Shown here piece by piece: positions 15,039 through 22,987 of a DNA stretch of 34,542 nucleotides. The DNA comes from G020348385 sp964580235. Its GTDB lineage: Bacteria > Acidobacteriota > Aminicenantia > Aminicenantales > Aminicenantaceae. Where the stretch lies: positions 1 to 34,542 of the forward strand of contig CAZOJY010000024.1 in NCBI GenBank assembly GCA_964580235.1, read 5' to 3'. The notes beneath the pieces were generated by a model. That model had not been told where the DNA came from and ran no database searches. It saw only the letters and a list, made by a program, of their open reading frames with translations. Made by a program: the position numbers and the translations under genes. Numbering within the stretch: the stretch's first letter is position 1; every line of letters starts with the position of its first letter.

Positions 15039-16778
15039 TTAATCGTTCTTTTTCTTTTTTCTCAGTATTCCGGTCTCCTCCAGGTTCACTTCAAACGTCT
15101 CCTGATCAATGACCACTCCATATTGGTCTCTTGCCTTCTCGGAGCTGATGATTCCGTTTTTCACTTCTTTGGCCACAAGTTCGGGATCCCTGAGAAATGG
15201 ATCGCCATATCCGCCTCCCCCTCCAGCCTGTTGAAACAAAACGGTACCAGGAGGAACATTTTCGACCAGATCCTTGCTACTGGTTTTATAAATTTTGCCA
15301 TCCGGATAATGAAGCTCGATTTTATTCAAAGCTGCATTTTTCCCAGCGAACAAACCGAATGCGGGCTCGACATCTCCATCGCCAAAAGTCACAACTTTGG
15401 TATTCTCTCCTCCGATCTTGAATCTGGTTTCCACTCCCAGGCCCCCTCGCCATTGACCGGCCCCTGAGGAATCTAGCCAATACTCGTGTTTGAGCAAAAA
15501 ATGGGGCGTTTGTTGTTCGAACATTTCATAATCCTGATCGAGCACTCCTCCTGAGGCATCGATCATGCCGATATGGTCATAGCCATCTACCCCATCAGTC
15601 GCTCCTGACCCCCCTTTTAATCCTAAAAATCCGATATCGACATAGCTATCCCTTTTACGCGTATCATAACCACTAGTCAGATAGCACAACAGCTGGTTCC
15701 ATCCGGCGGTCACCCTTTTTGGGATGGCCGAAGATAATGCCCGGATGATCGCATCTGCATTAGGCGGGCAAAGATGATTTCCAAAAGTTGTCGCAGCGGG
15801 ATATTTCGCATTCAGAAGCGTGCCTTCGGGGATAATGATTTTGACCGGTTTCACCATCCCATCATTATGAGGCATGTCGGGATTCACCATCTGGAGAAAA
15901 GTCAAAAGCGTGGCGCTTGCCGAAGAGGTATAGGTTCCGTTAACAAATCCGTCGGTCTGGGAATCCGTATCGGAATAATCAAAAACGATTTCCTCATCCT
16001 TCACCGTAATTTCGACCCTTATCTTGTATTTGGAGCCGGGTGTGCGCCCATCATAATAAACGGTCGCTTCACCACGATATACCCCATTGGGTATGGTTCT
16101 GATTTCCGCCTGCATCATTTTTTCGGTCGAACCGAACAGATACTCTTTATGAGATTCAAAGACATCTAATCCGTATTTGTTGACCAGCTTTAAAATGCCC
16201 CTTTCCCCTACGACACACGAGCCGATCTGCGCTCTCATATCGGCGGCCACGATGTCAAAGCGGATATTGGCGAATATAAGATCCCAGACGTCTCTGCGCA
16301 GTTTGCCCCGCTCGTAAACCTTGACAGGGGGAATTCGGAGGGTTTCCTGGAAAACCTCGGTCGCCTTGGGATTGTATCCGCCCGGCACAGCCCCTCCAAC
16401 ATCCGCCTGGTGCCCTTTGGCCGCCGCCCAGGCTATGAGTTCATCCTTAAAAAATATCGGCTTATAGACGGCCACATCGTTGTTCTGGTTCCCCATCGAG
16501 AAGACATCATTGTGGAATATGACATCGCCGGGGTAGATTTCACCGCCGAAATAATCGACGATGTATTCACAAACAGGTCCGAGAGAGAAGGAAAGAATCG
16601 GAAGGTTTTCGGTCTGCTCCAGCATTTTCCCCCGCCCGTCGTAGAGCCCTGTGACAAAATCTTTTGCTTCACAGAGAATGGGTGATCGGGTCGTTTTGGT
16701 CAGGACGATGCTCATCTCTTCAGTGATGGACTTGAACCTTCTCTGAAAAACGGATGCCAGTATTTTGTCGATCTTCAT
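15039..16778 (-). CDS. Hydantoinase/oxoprolinase family protein, subunit B
   Basis: A 579-residue protein from the ATG at 16778; an in-frame GTG at 16787 would overlap hyuA. It matches the HyuB / hydantoinase_B domain along its length: EEMSIVLTKTTRSPILCEAKDF near the N-terminus, PGDVIFHNDVF, AAAKGHQADVGGAVPGGYNPKATE and the glycine-rich end GGGGGYGDPFLRDPE. With HyuA it forms ATP-dependent cyclic-amide hydrolases (N-methylhydantoinase, 5-oxoprolinase) or related carboxylases (acetone and acetophenone carboxylase). Which reaction applies cannot be read from the sequence. It starts one base after the hyuA stop (TAATATG), so translation is coupled. It is the last gene of the mutase operon. Confidence 0.9.
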   Translation of the reverse strand: MKIDKILASVFQRRFKSITEEMSIVLTKTTRSPILCEAKDFVTGLYDGRGKMLEQTENLPILSFSLGPVCEYIVDYFGGEIYPGDVIFHNDVFSMGNQNNDVAVYKPIFFKDELIAWAAAKGHQADVGGAVPGGYNPKATEVFQETLRIPPVKVYERGKLRRDVWDLIFANIRFDIVAADMRAQIGSCVVGERGILKLVNKYGLDVFESHKEYLFGSTEKMMQAEIRTIPNGVYRGEATVYYDGRTPGSKYKIRVEITVKDEEIVFDYSDTDSQTDGFVNGTYTSSASATLLTFLQMVNPDMPHNDGMVKPVKIIIPEGTLLNAKYPAATTFGNHLCPPNADAIIRALSSAIPKRVTAGWNQLLCYLTSGYDTRKRDSYVDIGFLGLKGGSGATDGVDGYDHIGMIDASGGVLDQDYEMFEQQTPHFLLKHEYWLDSSGAGQWRGGLGVETRFKIGGENTKVVTFGDGDVEPAFGLFAGKNAALNKIELHYPDGKIYKTSSKDLVENVPPGTVLFQQAGGGGGYGDPFLRDPELVAKEVKNGIISSEKARDQYGVVIDQETFEVNLEETGILRKKKKND

Positions 16779-16779
16779 A

Positions 16780-18906
16780 TTATGCACCCAGGCCGAGTTT
16801 TTTTTGGATTTCCTCCTCCTTCTCTTTTAAGTACACCGTATAACTCCCGTATCGATCGCACAATACATTATACTCGGGGGTCACGAACGTGGTGGTGTTC
16901 ACCTGCTCGATGATGGCCGGTCCTTCTACGCGGTTTCCGCAGTTCATCTTGTGGCCATCATAAACGGGGACTTCCGCGAAAGCCTTATCCAAAGGAAGAT
17001 AGACCATGCGGTTCTTTTTGAAGGCATAGGAAGGATCCGTCCCTTCGAATTCTTCCTGACTGAACCGCGGTTTGACCGTTTTCCCTACGCTCAAAAGCCT
17101 CAGGTTTATGAGTTCGATGGGTGTTTCCTCTTCTTCGAGAGAGTACCCATAAAGCCTGTTGTGCTCAGGATGGAAGAGATTCGCTATATGCTCGATATTT
17201 CCCTTGTCGATATCTTCTCTGGTGATTTCCACATTGACTTCATGGTATTGTTTGACATACCTCAAATCCACAGAATAGATATGCTGGATGGCATCTCCGG
17301 GAATCATTTCCGCTCGAAGCAGTTTTTTAGCGTCATTCTCCATCTCATAAAACAGATTTTTGAACGTCTGTTTGTCTAACCTTTCCAAACGTGTGGAGTA
17401 GGTTCGGACAAAATCGTGTTTCAAATCGGACATCAGCATCCCTGCCGCGCAAAAGATGGATGATTCTTTGGGGACGATCATGACCGGGATCTCCAGCTCC
17501 AGGCCGATCATGCAGGCATGAACAGGTCCTGCTCCGCCCGCAACGATCAGCGGAAATTCTCTGGGATCATGCCCCCGCTGCACGCTGACCTCGCGGACTC
17601 CTGCCGCCATATTGACGTTTATGATATGATACATCCCGGCAGCAGCATCTCTAATGTCCATGGTCAGCGGATCAGCAATTTTTTCTTTAATGGCCTTCTC
17701 CGCCTTTTCTGAGTTAAGGGGAATCTTTCCCCCGGCAAAAAAGTCTTTGTCCAAATATCCTAGAATCAAGTCGGCATCCGTGCAGGTCGGAAGTTCTCCT
17801 CCCAAACCATAACACGCAGGCCCAGGATTCGACCCGGCACTTTGGGGCCCCATCCGCAGGAGCCCGCCCTCGTCCACCCACCCAATGCTGCCTCCTCCCG
17901 CACCGATGGTCACTATACCCAGCATCGGGAGAGCTATCCGCAGCCGGTCGATTTCTCCTTCTGTCGTGACCAAGGGCGTTTTATCCTTAATCAATGCCGC
18001 ATCGAAACTGGTACCCCCCATATCGACTGTGATGCAGTCCCGGTACCCCTGCACTGAAGCGTACTCTATTCCTGCGACCGGCCCTGCTGCCGGGCCCGAG
18101 AGGAGAGTCACCGCAGCATTATCAATGGCTATATCGGGGGAAACGATCCCTCCGTTGGACTGCATGATGAGGAGAACTCCCTCGAACCCGATATCTTCCA
18201 ATTTCCGGACGAGGTTTTTCAGATAGCTGCTGAGAATGGGGCCGACATATGAGTTCAATACGGTCGTCGAAATGCGGTCGTAGAACCGGATGCTGGGCAG
18301 AAAGACAGATGACACCGTCAGGTACGGAAAGGCATCCCCCTCTCCCCATTCCTGTGCGATGATTTCCGCTGCCCTGGATTCGTGTGTTCCGTCGGCAAAA
18401 GAGTTCATGAAACAGATTGAGATGGCTTCGACACCCTCTTTTTGGAACAGATCTATCGCCTTCAAAACATCCCTTTCGTCCAACGCCGTGACAATATCGC
18501 CCTTATAATCCAATCGCTCCTCGACAGGATACCTCAAGTATCTGGGGACCAGAGGTTCGACATTGGTGTATCTGTTATCGTACTGTTTCTCTCTGATTCC
18601 CCGTCTCATCTCCAGCGCATCCCTCAGCCCTTTTGTCGTCAAAAGGCCTGTCTTTGCTCCTCTCCTGGTCAGGACAGCATTGGTTGTCACCGTCGTGCCG
18701 TGGACAATTGTCGAGACCTTTTTAATAAATGCCTTCAGGGAGACCTCATGAGCCTCTGCCATTTCCGAAATGCCCTTCAGCAATCCTAAGGATGGATCTT
18801 CCGGAGTGGATAAAACCTTATAGATTTCGGATTCCCCATCCTGGGAAGTGAGCAAAAAATCCGTGAAGGTTCCCCCGACATCGATGCCTATCCTGTATTC
18901 CGTCAT
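16780..18906 (-). CDS. Hydantoinase/oxoprolinase family protein, subunit A (ATPase-fold)
   Basis: A 708-residue protein with an N-terminal actin-like nucleotide-binding start (RIGIDVGGTFTDFLL, 4-18), VHGTTVTTNAVLTRRGAKTGLLTTKG, and the second phosphate motif TVDMGGTSFDAALI near 300. GAGGGSIGWVDEGGLLRMGPQSAGSNPGPACYGLGG is the typical hydantoinase_A signature. The C-terminal domain ends with GPAIIEQVNTTTFVTPEY. Subunit A binds ATP and phosphorylates the substrate in hydantoinases and related carboxylases. Its ATG overlaps the mutase large-subunit stop by 4 bp and its stop abuts hyuB, so it belongs functionally with the mutase. Substrate unknown. Confidence 0.92.
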   Translation of the reverse strand: MTEYRIGIDVGGTFTDFLLTSQDGESEIYKVLSTPEDPSLGLLKGISEMAEAHEVSLKAFIKKVSTIVHGTTVTTNAVLTRRGAKTGLLTTKGLRDALEMRRGIREKQYDNRYTNVEPLVPRYLRYPVEERLDYKGDIVTALDERDVLKAIDLFQKEGVEAISICFMNSFADGTHESRAAEIIAQEWGEGDAFPYLTVSSVFLPSIRFYDRISTTVLNSYVGPILSSYLKNLVRKLEDIGFEGVLLIMQSNGGIVSPDIAIDNAAVTLLSGPAAGPVAGIEYASVQGYRDCITVDMGGTSFDAALIKDKTPLVTTEGEIDRLRIALPMLGIVTIGAGGGSIGWVDEGGLLRMGPQSAGSNPGPACYGLGGELPTCTDADLILGYLDKDFFAGGKIPLNSEKAEKAIKEKIADPLTMDIRDAAAGMYHIINVNMAAGVREVSVQRGHDPREFPLIVAGGAGPVHACMIGLELEIPVMIVPKESSIFCAAGMLMSDLKHDFVRTYSTRLERLDKQTFKNLFYEMENDAKKLLRAEMIPGDAIQHIYSVDLRYVKQYHEVNVEITREDIDKGNIEHIANLFHPEHNRLYGYSLEEEETPIELINLRLLSVGKTVKPRFSQEEFEGTDPSYAFKKNRMVYLPLDKAFAEVPVYDGHKMNCGNRVEGPAIIEQVNTTTFVTPEYNVLCDRYGSYTVYLKEKEEEIQKKLGLGA

Positions 18907-20522
18907 AGCCCCACGGGTTCTTTGAATTCGCCGAAAACTTCTTTTAATACCTTCGTGATCTCACCCAGGGTGGCAAAACTTTTGACTGCTTTGAGCATGT
19001 GAGGCATCACATTTCCCCCTGCCTGGGCCGCCTCTTTCAATCCAGTCAAGGCCTGCTCGACCTCTGTACTGTCTCTTTCTGTTTTTATCTGTGCCAACTT
19101 TTTTTTCTGCTCTTCGGCCACGTTCGGGTTGAAAGGATGCATTTCGATTTCCGTTCGCTCCTCGGCCATGACATACTTGTTCACGCTGACCTTGGGTATT
19201 TCTCCCAATTGGATTTTTTTCTCTCTCAAATAGGCCCGGTGGCTGACCTCTCTCTGGATAAGGCCTTCCTGGACAGCCTTGACCATTCCCCCCATATTGT
19301 CCACTCTTTGCATAGTCTTTACGATCTTTTTTTCTAACTCATCTGTCAGCCATTCGATGTAATAAGACCCGCCCAGGGGATCGACCGTATCTTTGAGACC
19401 CATCTCATCGGCCAAAATTTGCATGGTCCTCAAACTGATCAAGGCGGCTTTTTTCGAAGGGATGGTATAAGCTTCATCATAAGAACAAAGGGCCATGGTT
19501 TGAGTTCCCGACAAGGCAGATATCAAAGCATAATAAGCCCCCCGCACGATATTGTTTTCGGGCTGCTGCACGGTGAGACCGCCGCCGCCGCCGCCTGCGA
19601 TCATTCTCAGAGTCATCGAGCGGGGATTTTGGGCCCCGAATCGTTCTTTGATGATCCTTGCCCAGAGCCTTCTTCCTGCCCTGAATTTGGCCACCTGTTC
19701 CCATATATTCCCATGAATATCGAAATTGAAGGCAATCCTCCCGGCGAAATCATCGATCTTCAACCCTCGGCTGAGTATTTCCTGAATGTAAGCGATAGCA
19801 ATGGCAAAGGCATAGGCCATCTCCTGGACCGGCGTTGCGCCCGATTCCCGGATGTGATAGCCGCAAACGCTGAAAGGGTTGAATTTGGGAACGTTTCGAG
19901 AACAAAACTCCACCATATCACCGATCAGGCGGATGGATGGCTCCACTGGAAAAATCCATGTCCCTCTGCCGATATATTCTTTCAATATATCATTTTGTGT
20001 TGTGCCCCGGACTCGATCCCAGGGGATCCCTTGCTTCTCAGCAACCACAAGATACATGGCCAGCAGCACAGAGGCCACGGGATTGATGGTCAATGCTGTG
20101 CTGATCTTATCGATAGGAATATCCGTAAATGCTTCCTCCAGATCTTCCAGCGTATCGATAGCCATGCCGACCCGGCCCACTTCTTCCTCGGCGAACGGAT
20201 CGTCCGAATCCAACCCCAGTTGGGTGGGCAGATCGAATGCCACATTGAGCGCTGTTTGCCCTTGTCCCAGGAGCCATTTAAACCTTTCGTTCGTTTCTTT
20301 CGGCGTCCCGAAGCCGGAATACTGGCGCATGGTCCAGGGACGTTTCCTATACATCAAGGGATGAATACCTCTCGTGAACGGATATTCGCCAGGACGGCCG
20401 ATCTTTTCTGCGAAGTCCAGGTCTTTTATATCCTCGGGACCGTACAGGGGTTTCACCTCGATTCCGGATTCCAGAACGACTTTTTCTGGTTCTTCGGCGT
20501 TATCTTTTTTCATCTCTTGCAC
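18903..20522 (-). CDS. B12-dependent acyl-CoA mutase, large subunit, noncanonical active site
   Basis: A 539-residue protein closely following methylmalonyl-CoA mutase (MCM) large subunits: YPFTRGIHPLMYRKRPWTMRQYSGFG, TQNDILKEYIGRGTWIFP, CGYHIRESGATPVQE, VDPLGGSYYIEWLT. Residues equivalent to MCM Y89 (Y68), R207 (R186) and H244 (H223) are kept. Other pocket motifs differ. RFHTQTAG of ordinary enzymes is RMIAGGGGGG (306-315), TQSLHTN is TQTMALCS (341-347), and RLSFFFNAHNN is RIAFNFDIHGN (262-272). MCM-fold enzymes shift a carboxyl or acyl-CoA group between adjacent carbons by a radical mechanism. Here a different substrate is likely. It overlaps the small-subunit gene by 23 bp and hyuA by 4 bp. 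The ATG at 20513 is an alternative start. Confidence 0.88.
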   Translation of the reverse strand: MQEMKKDNAEEPEKVVLESGIEVKPLYGPEDIKDLDFAEKIGRPGEYPFTRGIHPLMYRKRPWTMRQYSGFGTPKETNERFKWLLGQGQTALNVAFDLPTQLGLDSDDPFAEEEVGRVGMAIDTLEDLEEAFTDIPIDKISTALTINPVASVLLAMYLVVAEKQGIPWDRVRGTTQNDILKEYIGRGTWIFPVEPSIRLIGDMVEFCSRNVPKFNPFSVCGYHIRESGATPVQEMAYAFAIAIAYIQEILSRGLKIDDFAGRIAFNFDIHGNIWEQVAKFRAGRRLWARIIKERFGAQNPRSMTLRMIAGGGGGGLTVQQPENNIVRGAYYALISALSGTQTMALCSYDEAYTIPSKKAALISLRTMQILADEMGLKDTVDPLGGSYYIEWLTDELEKKIVKTMQRVDNMGGMVKAVQEGLIQREVSHRAYLREKKIQLGEIPKVSVNKYVMAEERTEIEMHPFNPNVAEEQKKKLAQIKTERDSTEVEQALTGLKEAAQAGGNVMPHMLKAVKSFATLGEITKVLKEVFGEFKEPVGL

Positions 20523-20910
20523 CCATCCGCTTTTGGATAAAATCGATGATATCTTCGAGCTTTGTTCCTACAGGGAAAACCTCATCGATTCCATACTTTT
20601 TAAGCGTTTTGACATCTCTTTGAGGGATATTTCCGCCGACCAGGACCATTTTATCTGAAAGCCCCAAATTTCTTAACTGATCCATCAGCTTTCGGGTCAA
20701 GGCAAGGTGCGCTCCTGAGTAAATGGACATTCCGATCACATCAACATCTTCTTCCAGGGACGTTTTCACGATCTCATCGATCGTCCGGTGAAGACCTGTA
20801 TAGATGACCTCCATGCCAGCATCCTTCAGGGCAAGGGCAACGACTTTTGCCCCCACATCGTGCCCATCCAGTCCGGGCTTTGCAATCACTACTCTGATTT
20901 TTTTCTCCAC
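20500..20910 (-). CDS. B12-dependent acyl-CoA mutase, small (cobalamin-binding) subunit
   Basis: A 136-residue cobalamin-binding domain. It has the base-off signature DGHDVG (D15, H17, G20) in AKPGLDGHDVGAKVVA, the downstream GMSIYSGAH, and VLVGGNIPQRDV. H17 would replace the lower axial base of B12. The start is GTG at 20910 with no clear ribosome site. TATAAT lies only 8 bp upstream, next to the inverted repeat of the mobile element. It overlaps the large subunit by 23 bp, as expected for a heteromeric mutase. Before the insertion it probably followed the epimerase-like gene by about 23 bp. Confidence 0.93.
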   Translation of the reverse strand: MEKKIRVVIAKPGLDGHDVGAKVVALALKDAGMEVIYTGLHRTIDEIVKTSLEEDVDVIGMSIYSGAHLALTRKLMDQLRNLGLSDKMVLVGGNIPQRDVKTLKKYGIDEVFPVGTKLEDIIDFIQKRMGARDEKR

Positions 20911-20918
20911 CGCCGTGA

Positions 20919-20948
20919 ATTATACTTCAAAGAGGGGTCGCGTCTCAA
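20919..20948 (-). promoter_or_regulatory. Possible hybrid promoter: -35 in the element end, -10 in host DNA
   Basis: On the minus strand TTGAGA lies inside the left inverted repeat of the mobile element. TATAAT (20924-20919) lies in host DNA 18 bp downstream. Both hexamers are near consensus. The predicted start would fall 1-3 nt before the GTG at 20910, giving an almost leaderless message. Confidence 0.35.
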
Positions 20949-20961
20949 CATTTGACATTTC
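20934..20961 (+). repeat. Left terminal inverted repeat of the RAYT element
   Basis: 28 bp beginning GGGGTCGCGTCTC. Perfect reverse complement of 22146-22173. It contains the small internal palindrome TCAA-CAT-TTGA, which may form the hairpin that REP-type transposases recognise (inference). Confidence 0.9.
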
Positions 20962-21105
20962 GTTCTTGCATTTCGTCAAAAACCAAATAAGAAATCTAAA
21001 ATTATTGGCGTTATCTCTTTTTAATCCCACATGAAATTTTTTTCTTGTATTAAATGAGAAACTTCAAGTAATCATTCCGTCCTTCATTCCAGAGAATCTT
21101 TAACC

Positions 21106-22162
21106 GTGGCAAGACAACTGAGGATTGAATATAAGGGGGCTTTTTATCATGTTATCTCAAGAGGGACAGGAAGAGACAAAATTTTTTTAAATGATAAAGA
21201 TAAGCTGAAATTCTTGGAGAAACTAGGGGAAGCAGTCGATAAATTCAATTTGAAGATCCACAGCTATGTATTGATGAATAACCATTATCACCTCTTAAAA
21301 GAGACTCCAGAAGGGAATCTATCAAAAGCAATGCATTATATTAATACCAGTTATTCAAATTGGGTTAAATCGAAACATCAAATAATTGGGTCTGTGTTTC
21401 AAGGGAGGTATAAGTCGATTTTGGTTGAGAAAGAAGCATACTTTTTAACATTAAGTGCATACATTCATTTAATCTGAATTATTCATAAACATGATTTTTT
21501 TTACCGGGATTTAATACTATATACATTGAAATCAGGGACATGTACCGAAAATTCGGGCAGAAATAGTGAACAAACCAGAAAAATACGGATGGAGCAGCTT
21601 TCATGATTTTTTAAGAATTGAAAAATCAATTCCCTGGATTTTCTCAGACGACATTTTGAAAATGTTTTCTTATGATCGAAGTGCATATAAGACATTCGTT
21701 TATAACTTCATGATTAAGGAAAATGAAATCCGAAAACAAGATATCAGTGGTAAATATGGAATATTGGGGAGCGAGAAATTTAGGGATCAAACGGTTAAAA
21801 AATTTTATCCTAAAGCTAAAAAAAGCGACCAGCGAGAAAAGCCTGATTTGAAGCACTTAACTAGACTGAACAGAGAAGATATAAAAAAAATAATCCTAAA
21901 AACTTTTCGGGTTAAAGAAAAGGACCTATTTACTAAGAAAAGAGGAAACATATACAGGAAAATATATTTATATGGATTGAAAAAATATACTGATTTGAGC
22001 CTGCGAGAAATAGGTGAAATGCTGGAAATGGATTACGCGACAGTATCTCAGATGGTGAAACGTTTTACTGCGGATTTAGTAAAGGAAGACAACTTAGGGT
22101 CGATGGTGATAAAATTTGATGAAGAAGTCAAGAATTATAAAATGGGAAATGTCAAATGTTGA
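21106..22162 (+). pseudogene. REP-associated tyrosine transposase (RAYT/IS200-like), interrupted
   Basis: The first part (21106-21477, GTG start) has the transposase_IS200-like domain: MARQLRIEYKGAFYHVISRG, the HUH-type motif NHYHLL (H60, H62) and VFQGRYKSILVEKEAYFLTLSAYIHL. Intact relatives continue with NPVRAG. Here the frame is broken by about 75-80 bp (around 21473-21550) including a stop. The protein resumes in another frame at about 21551 with IRAEIVNKPEKYGWSSFHDF and runs to 22162. The second part ends with a DnaA-C-like helix-turn-helix region (LSLREIGEMLEMDYATVSQMVKRF) common in this family. The gene is therefore probably inactive. Confidence 0.85.
21474..21521 (+). repeat. 48-bp repeat inside the transposase gene (second copy at right edge)
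   Basis: Begins CTGAATTATTCATAAACATG, includes eight consecutive T and TTACCGGG, and ends ACTATA. It is identical over 48 bp to 34495-34542. Both copies are preceded by TTAA plus one base. It is part of the insertion that broke the transposase. Confidence 0.9.
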
Positions 22163-22173
22163 GACGCGACCCC
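22146..22173 (-). repeat. Right terminal inverted repeat of the RAYT element
   Basis: 28 bp, exact reverse complement of 20934-20961. It overlaps the end of the transposase reading frame and abuts the stop codon (complement of CTA, 22174-22176) of the epimerase-like gene. Confidence 0.9.
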
Positions 22174-22596
22174 CTAATATTTGCCGTCGATGATTTCTGT
22201 GAGAATCCCATGCGTGGCGGCCGGATGGATGAAAGCAAAATTCCGGTTGTATTCGGCAAAAAAGCGGGGTTTCTGGTCGATCAACCTCACCTTGTTTTTT
22301 TTCAGAACTTCCAGCGACTCCCCGCAGTTGTCCACGTTGTAGCTTATGAGCATCACGCCCTCTCCCGCTCGCCCGATGAACTTGGCCACTTCGCCGGTTC
22401 CGTCGAGGTCTTCCATGATCTCAATGGCTGTTTGCCCAACCATGAAGCCGGTCACCCGGATTTTCTCGGGCTCGTCCACATACCGATAGGCCACATCCCA
22501 TCCGAAAGCATCAATATAGTCTTTTTCCGCTTTTTTGACGTCGTTGACAGCAATACATATATGGTCCACATGATTTGCTTTTAATTTTTCAGGCAT
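22174..22596 (-). CDS. VOC-family protein, methylmalonyl-CoA-epimerase-like
   Basis: A 140-residue vicinal-oxygen-chelate protein with the two-module pattern of methylmalonyl-CoA epimerase: NHVDHICIAVNDVKKAEKDYIDAFGWD, then IEIMEDLDGTGEVAKFIGRAGEGVMLISYNVDN and ILTEIIDGKY. The metal ligands H12 and the C-terminal glutamate are kept. The usual GEGLHHIA stretch reads GEGVMLIS, so the histidine ligand of the second module is lost. It may still racemise an alpha-carboxyacyl-CoA, but it could instead act on another substrate or bind the metal differently. AAAGGAGGAGA precedes the ATG. Its stop codon is the insertion point of the RAYT element, which separates it from the mutase genes it belongs with. 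Confidence 0.8.
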   Translation of the reverse strand: MPEKLKANHVDHICIAVNDVKKAEKDYIDAFGWDVAYRYVDEPEKIRVTGFMVGQTAIEIMEDLDGTGEVAKFIGRAGEGVMLISYNVDNCGESLEVLKKNKVRLIDQKPRFFAEYNRNFAFIHPAATHGILTEIIDGKY

Positions 22597-22652
22597 GTTC
22601 TCTCCTCCTTTATAAAATTTCCAATAACTCCCTCGGATAAAATTTGGGATTT

Positions 22653-22970
22653 TTAAATCTTGGAAAAATACGTCGTGTTCCCGGTTTCGGGAGAACCTGG
22701 AGGGAGCTTGTACAGAATGGCACCCTCCACCGGACAGGCCTCATAACACTCCCCACATTGCTGACAAAGGTCAAGAATAACCGCGGCCTTTCCTTTAAAC
22801 AATCCTATTATGCCCGGAGGGCAGGCCCGGGTACAAGCCCCACACCCGTTGCACCGAAAGGCATCGATCCAGGGAAATAAACCCATGTGGCTTGATCCGG
22901 AATGGGGGTAAACACTCATTTTTGTACCCGGAATGTTGGGCCGAGCGCTGGATATTTTTGACAAAATCAT
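22653..22970 (-). CDS. 2x[4Fe-4S] ferredoxin
   Basis: A 105-residue protein from the ATG at 22970, which has AAAGGAGA upstream; an in-frame start at 23048 would overlap the preceding gene. Two cluster motifs are present, CNGCGACTRACPPG and CQQCGECYEACPVEGA, each CxxCxxCxxxCP. About 45 N-terminal residues without known domain precede them (ISSARPNIPGTKMSVYPHS). It starts 17 bp after the flavin oxidoreductase and is probably its electron partner (inference). No signal peptide is seen, so it is cytoplasmic. Confidence 0.9.
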   Translation of the reverse strand: MILSKISSARPNIPGTKMSVYPHSGSSHMGLFPWIDAFRCNGCGACTRACPPGIIGLFKGKAAVILDLCQQCGECYEACPVEGAILYKLPPGSPETGNTTYFSKI

Positions 22971-22987
22971 GCGAATCTCCTTTTTTT

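Larger units (their letters stand above)
20934..22173 (+). mobile_element. RAYT-type transposable element with 28-bp perfect terminal inverted repeats
   Basis: The ends are GGGGTCGCGTCTCAACATTT... (20934-20961) and its exact reverse complement (22146-22173), 28 of 28 bases matching. The 1240-bp element carries one transposase gene, now interrupted. Its AT-rich, K/N/I-rich coding differs from the operon around it. No target duplication is seen. The right end meets the stop codon of the epimerase-like gene, and the left end is 23 bp from the mutase small-subunit start. Confidence 0.85.

Noticed and set aside
19419..20540. 373-codon open frame on the plus strand opposite the mutase
   Set aside because: It lies entirely antisense to the mutase large-subunit gene, whose protein matches its family along its length. 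The antisense protein has no recognisable motif.
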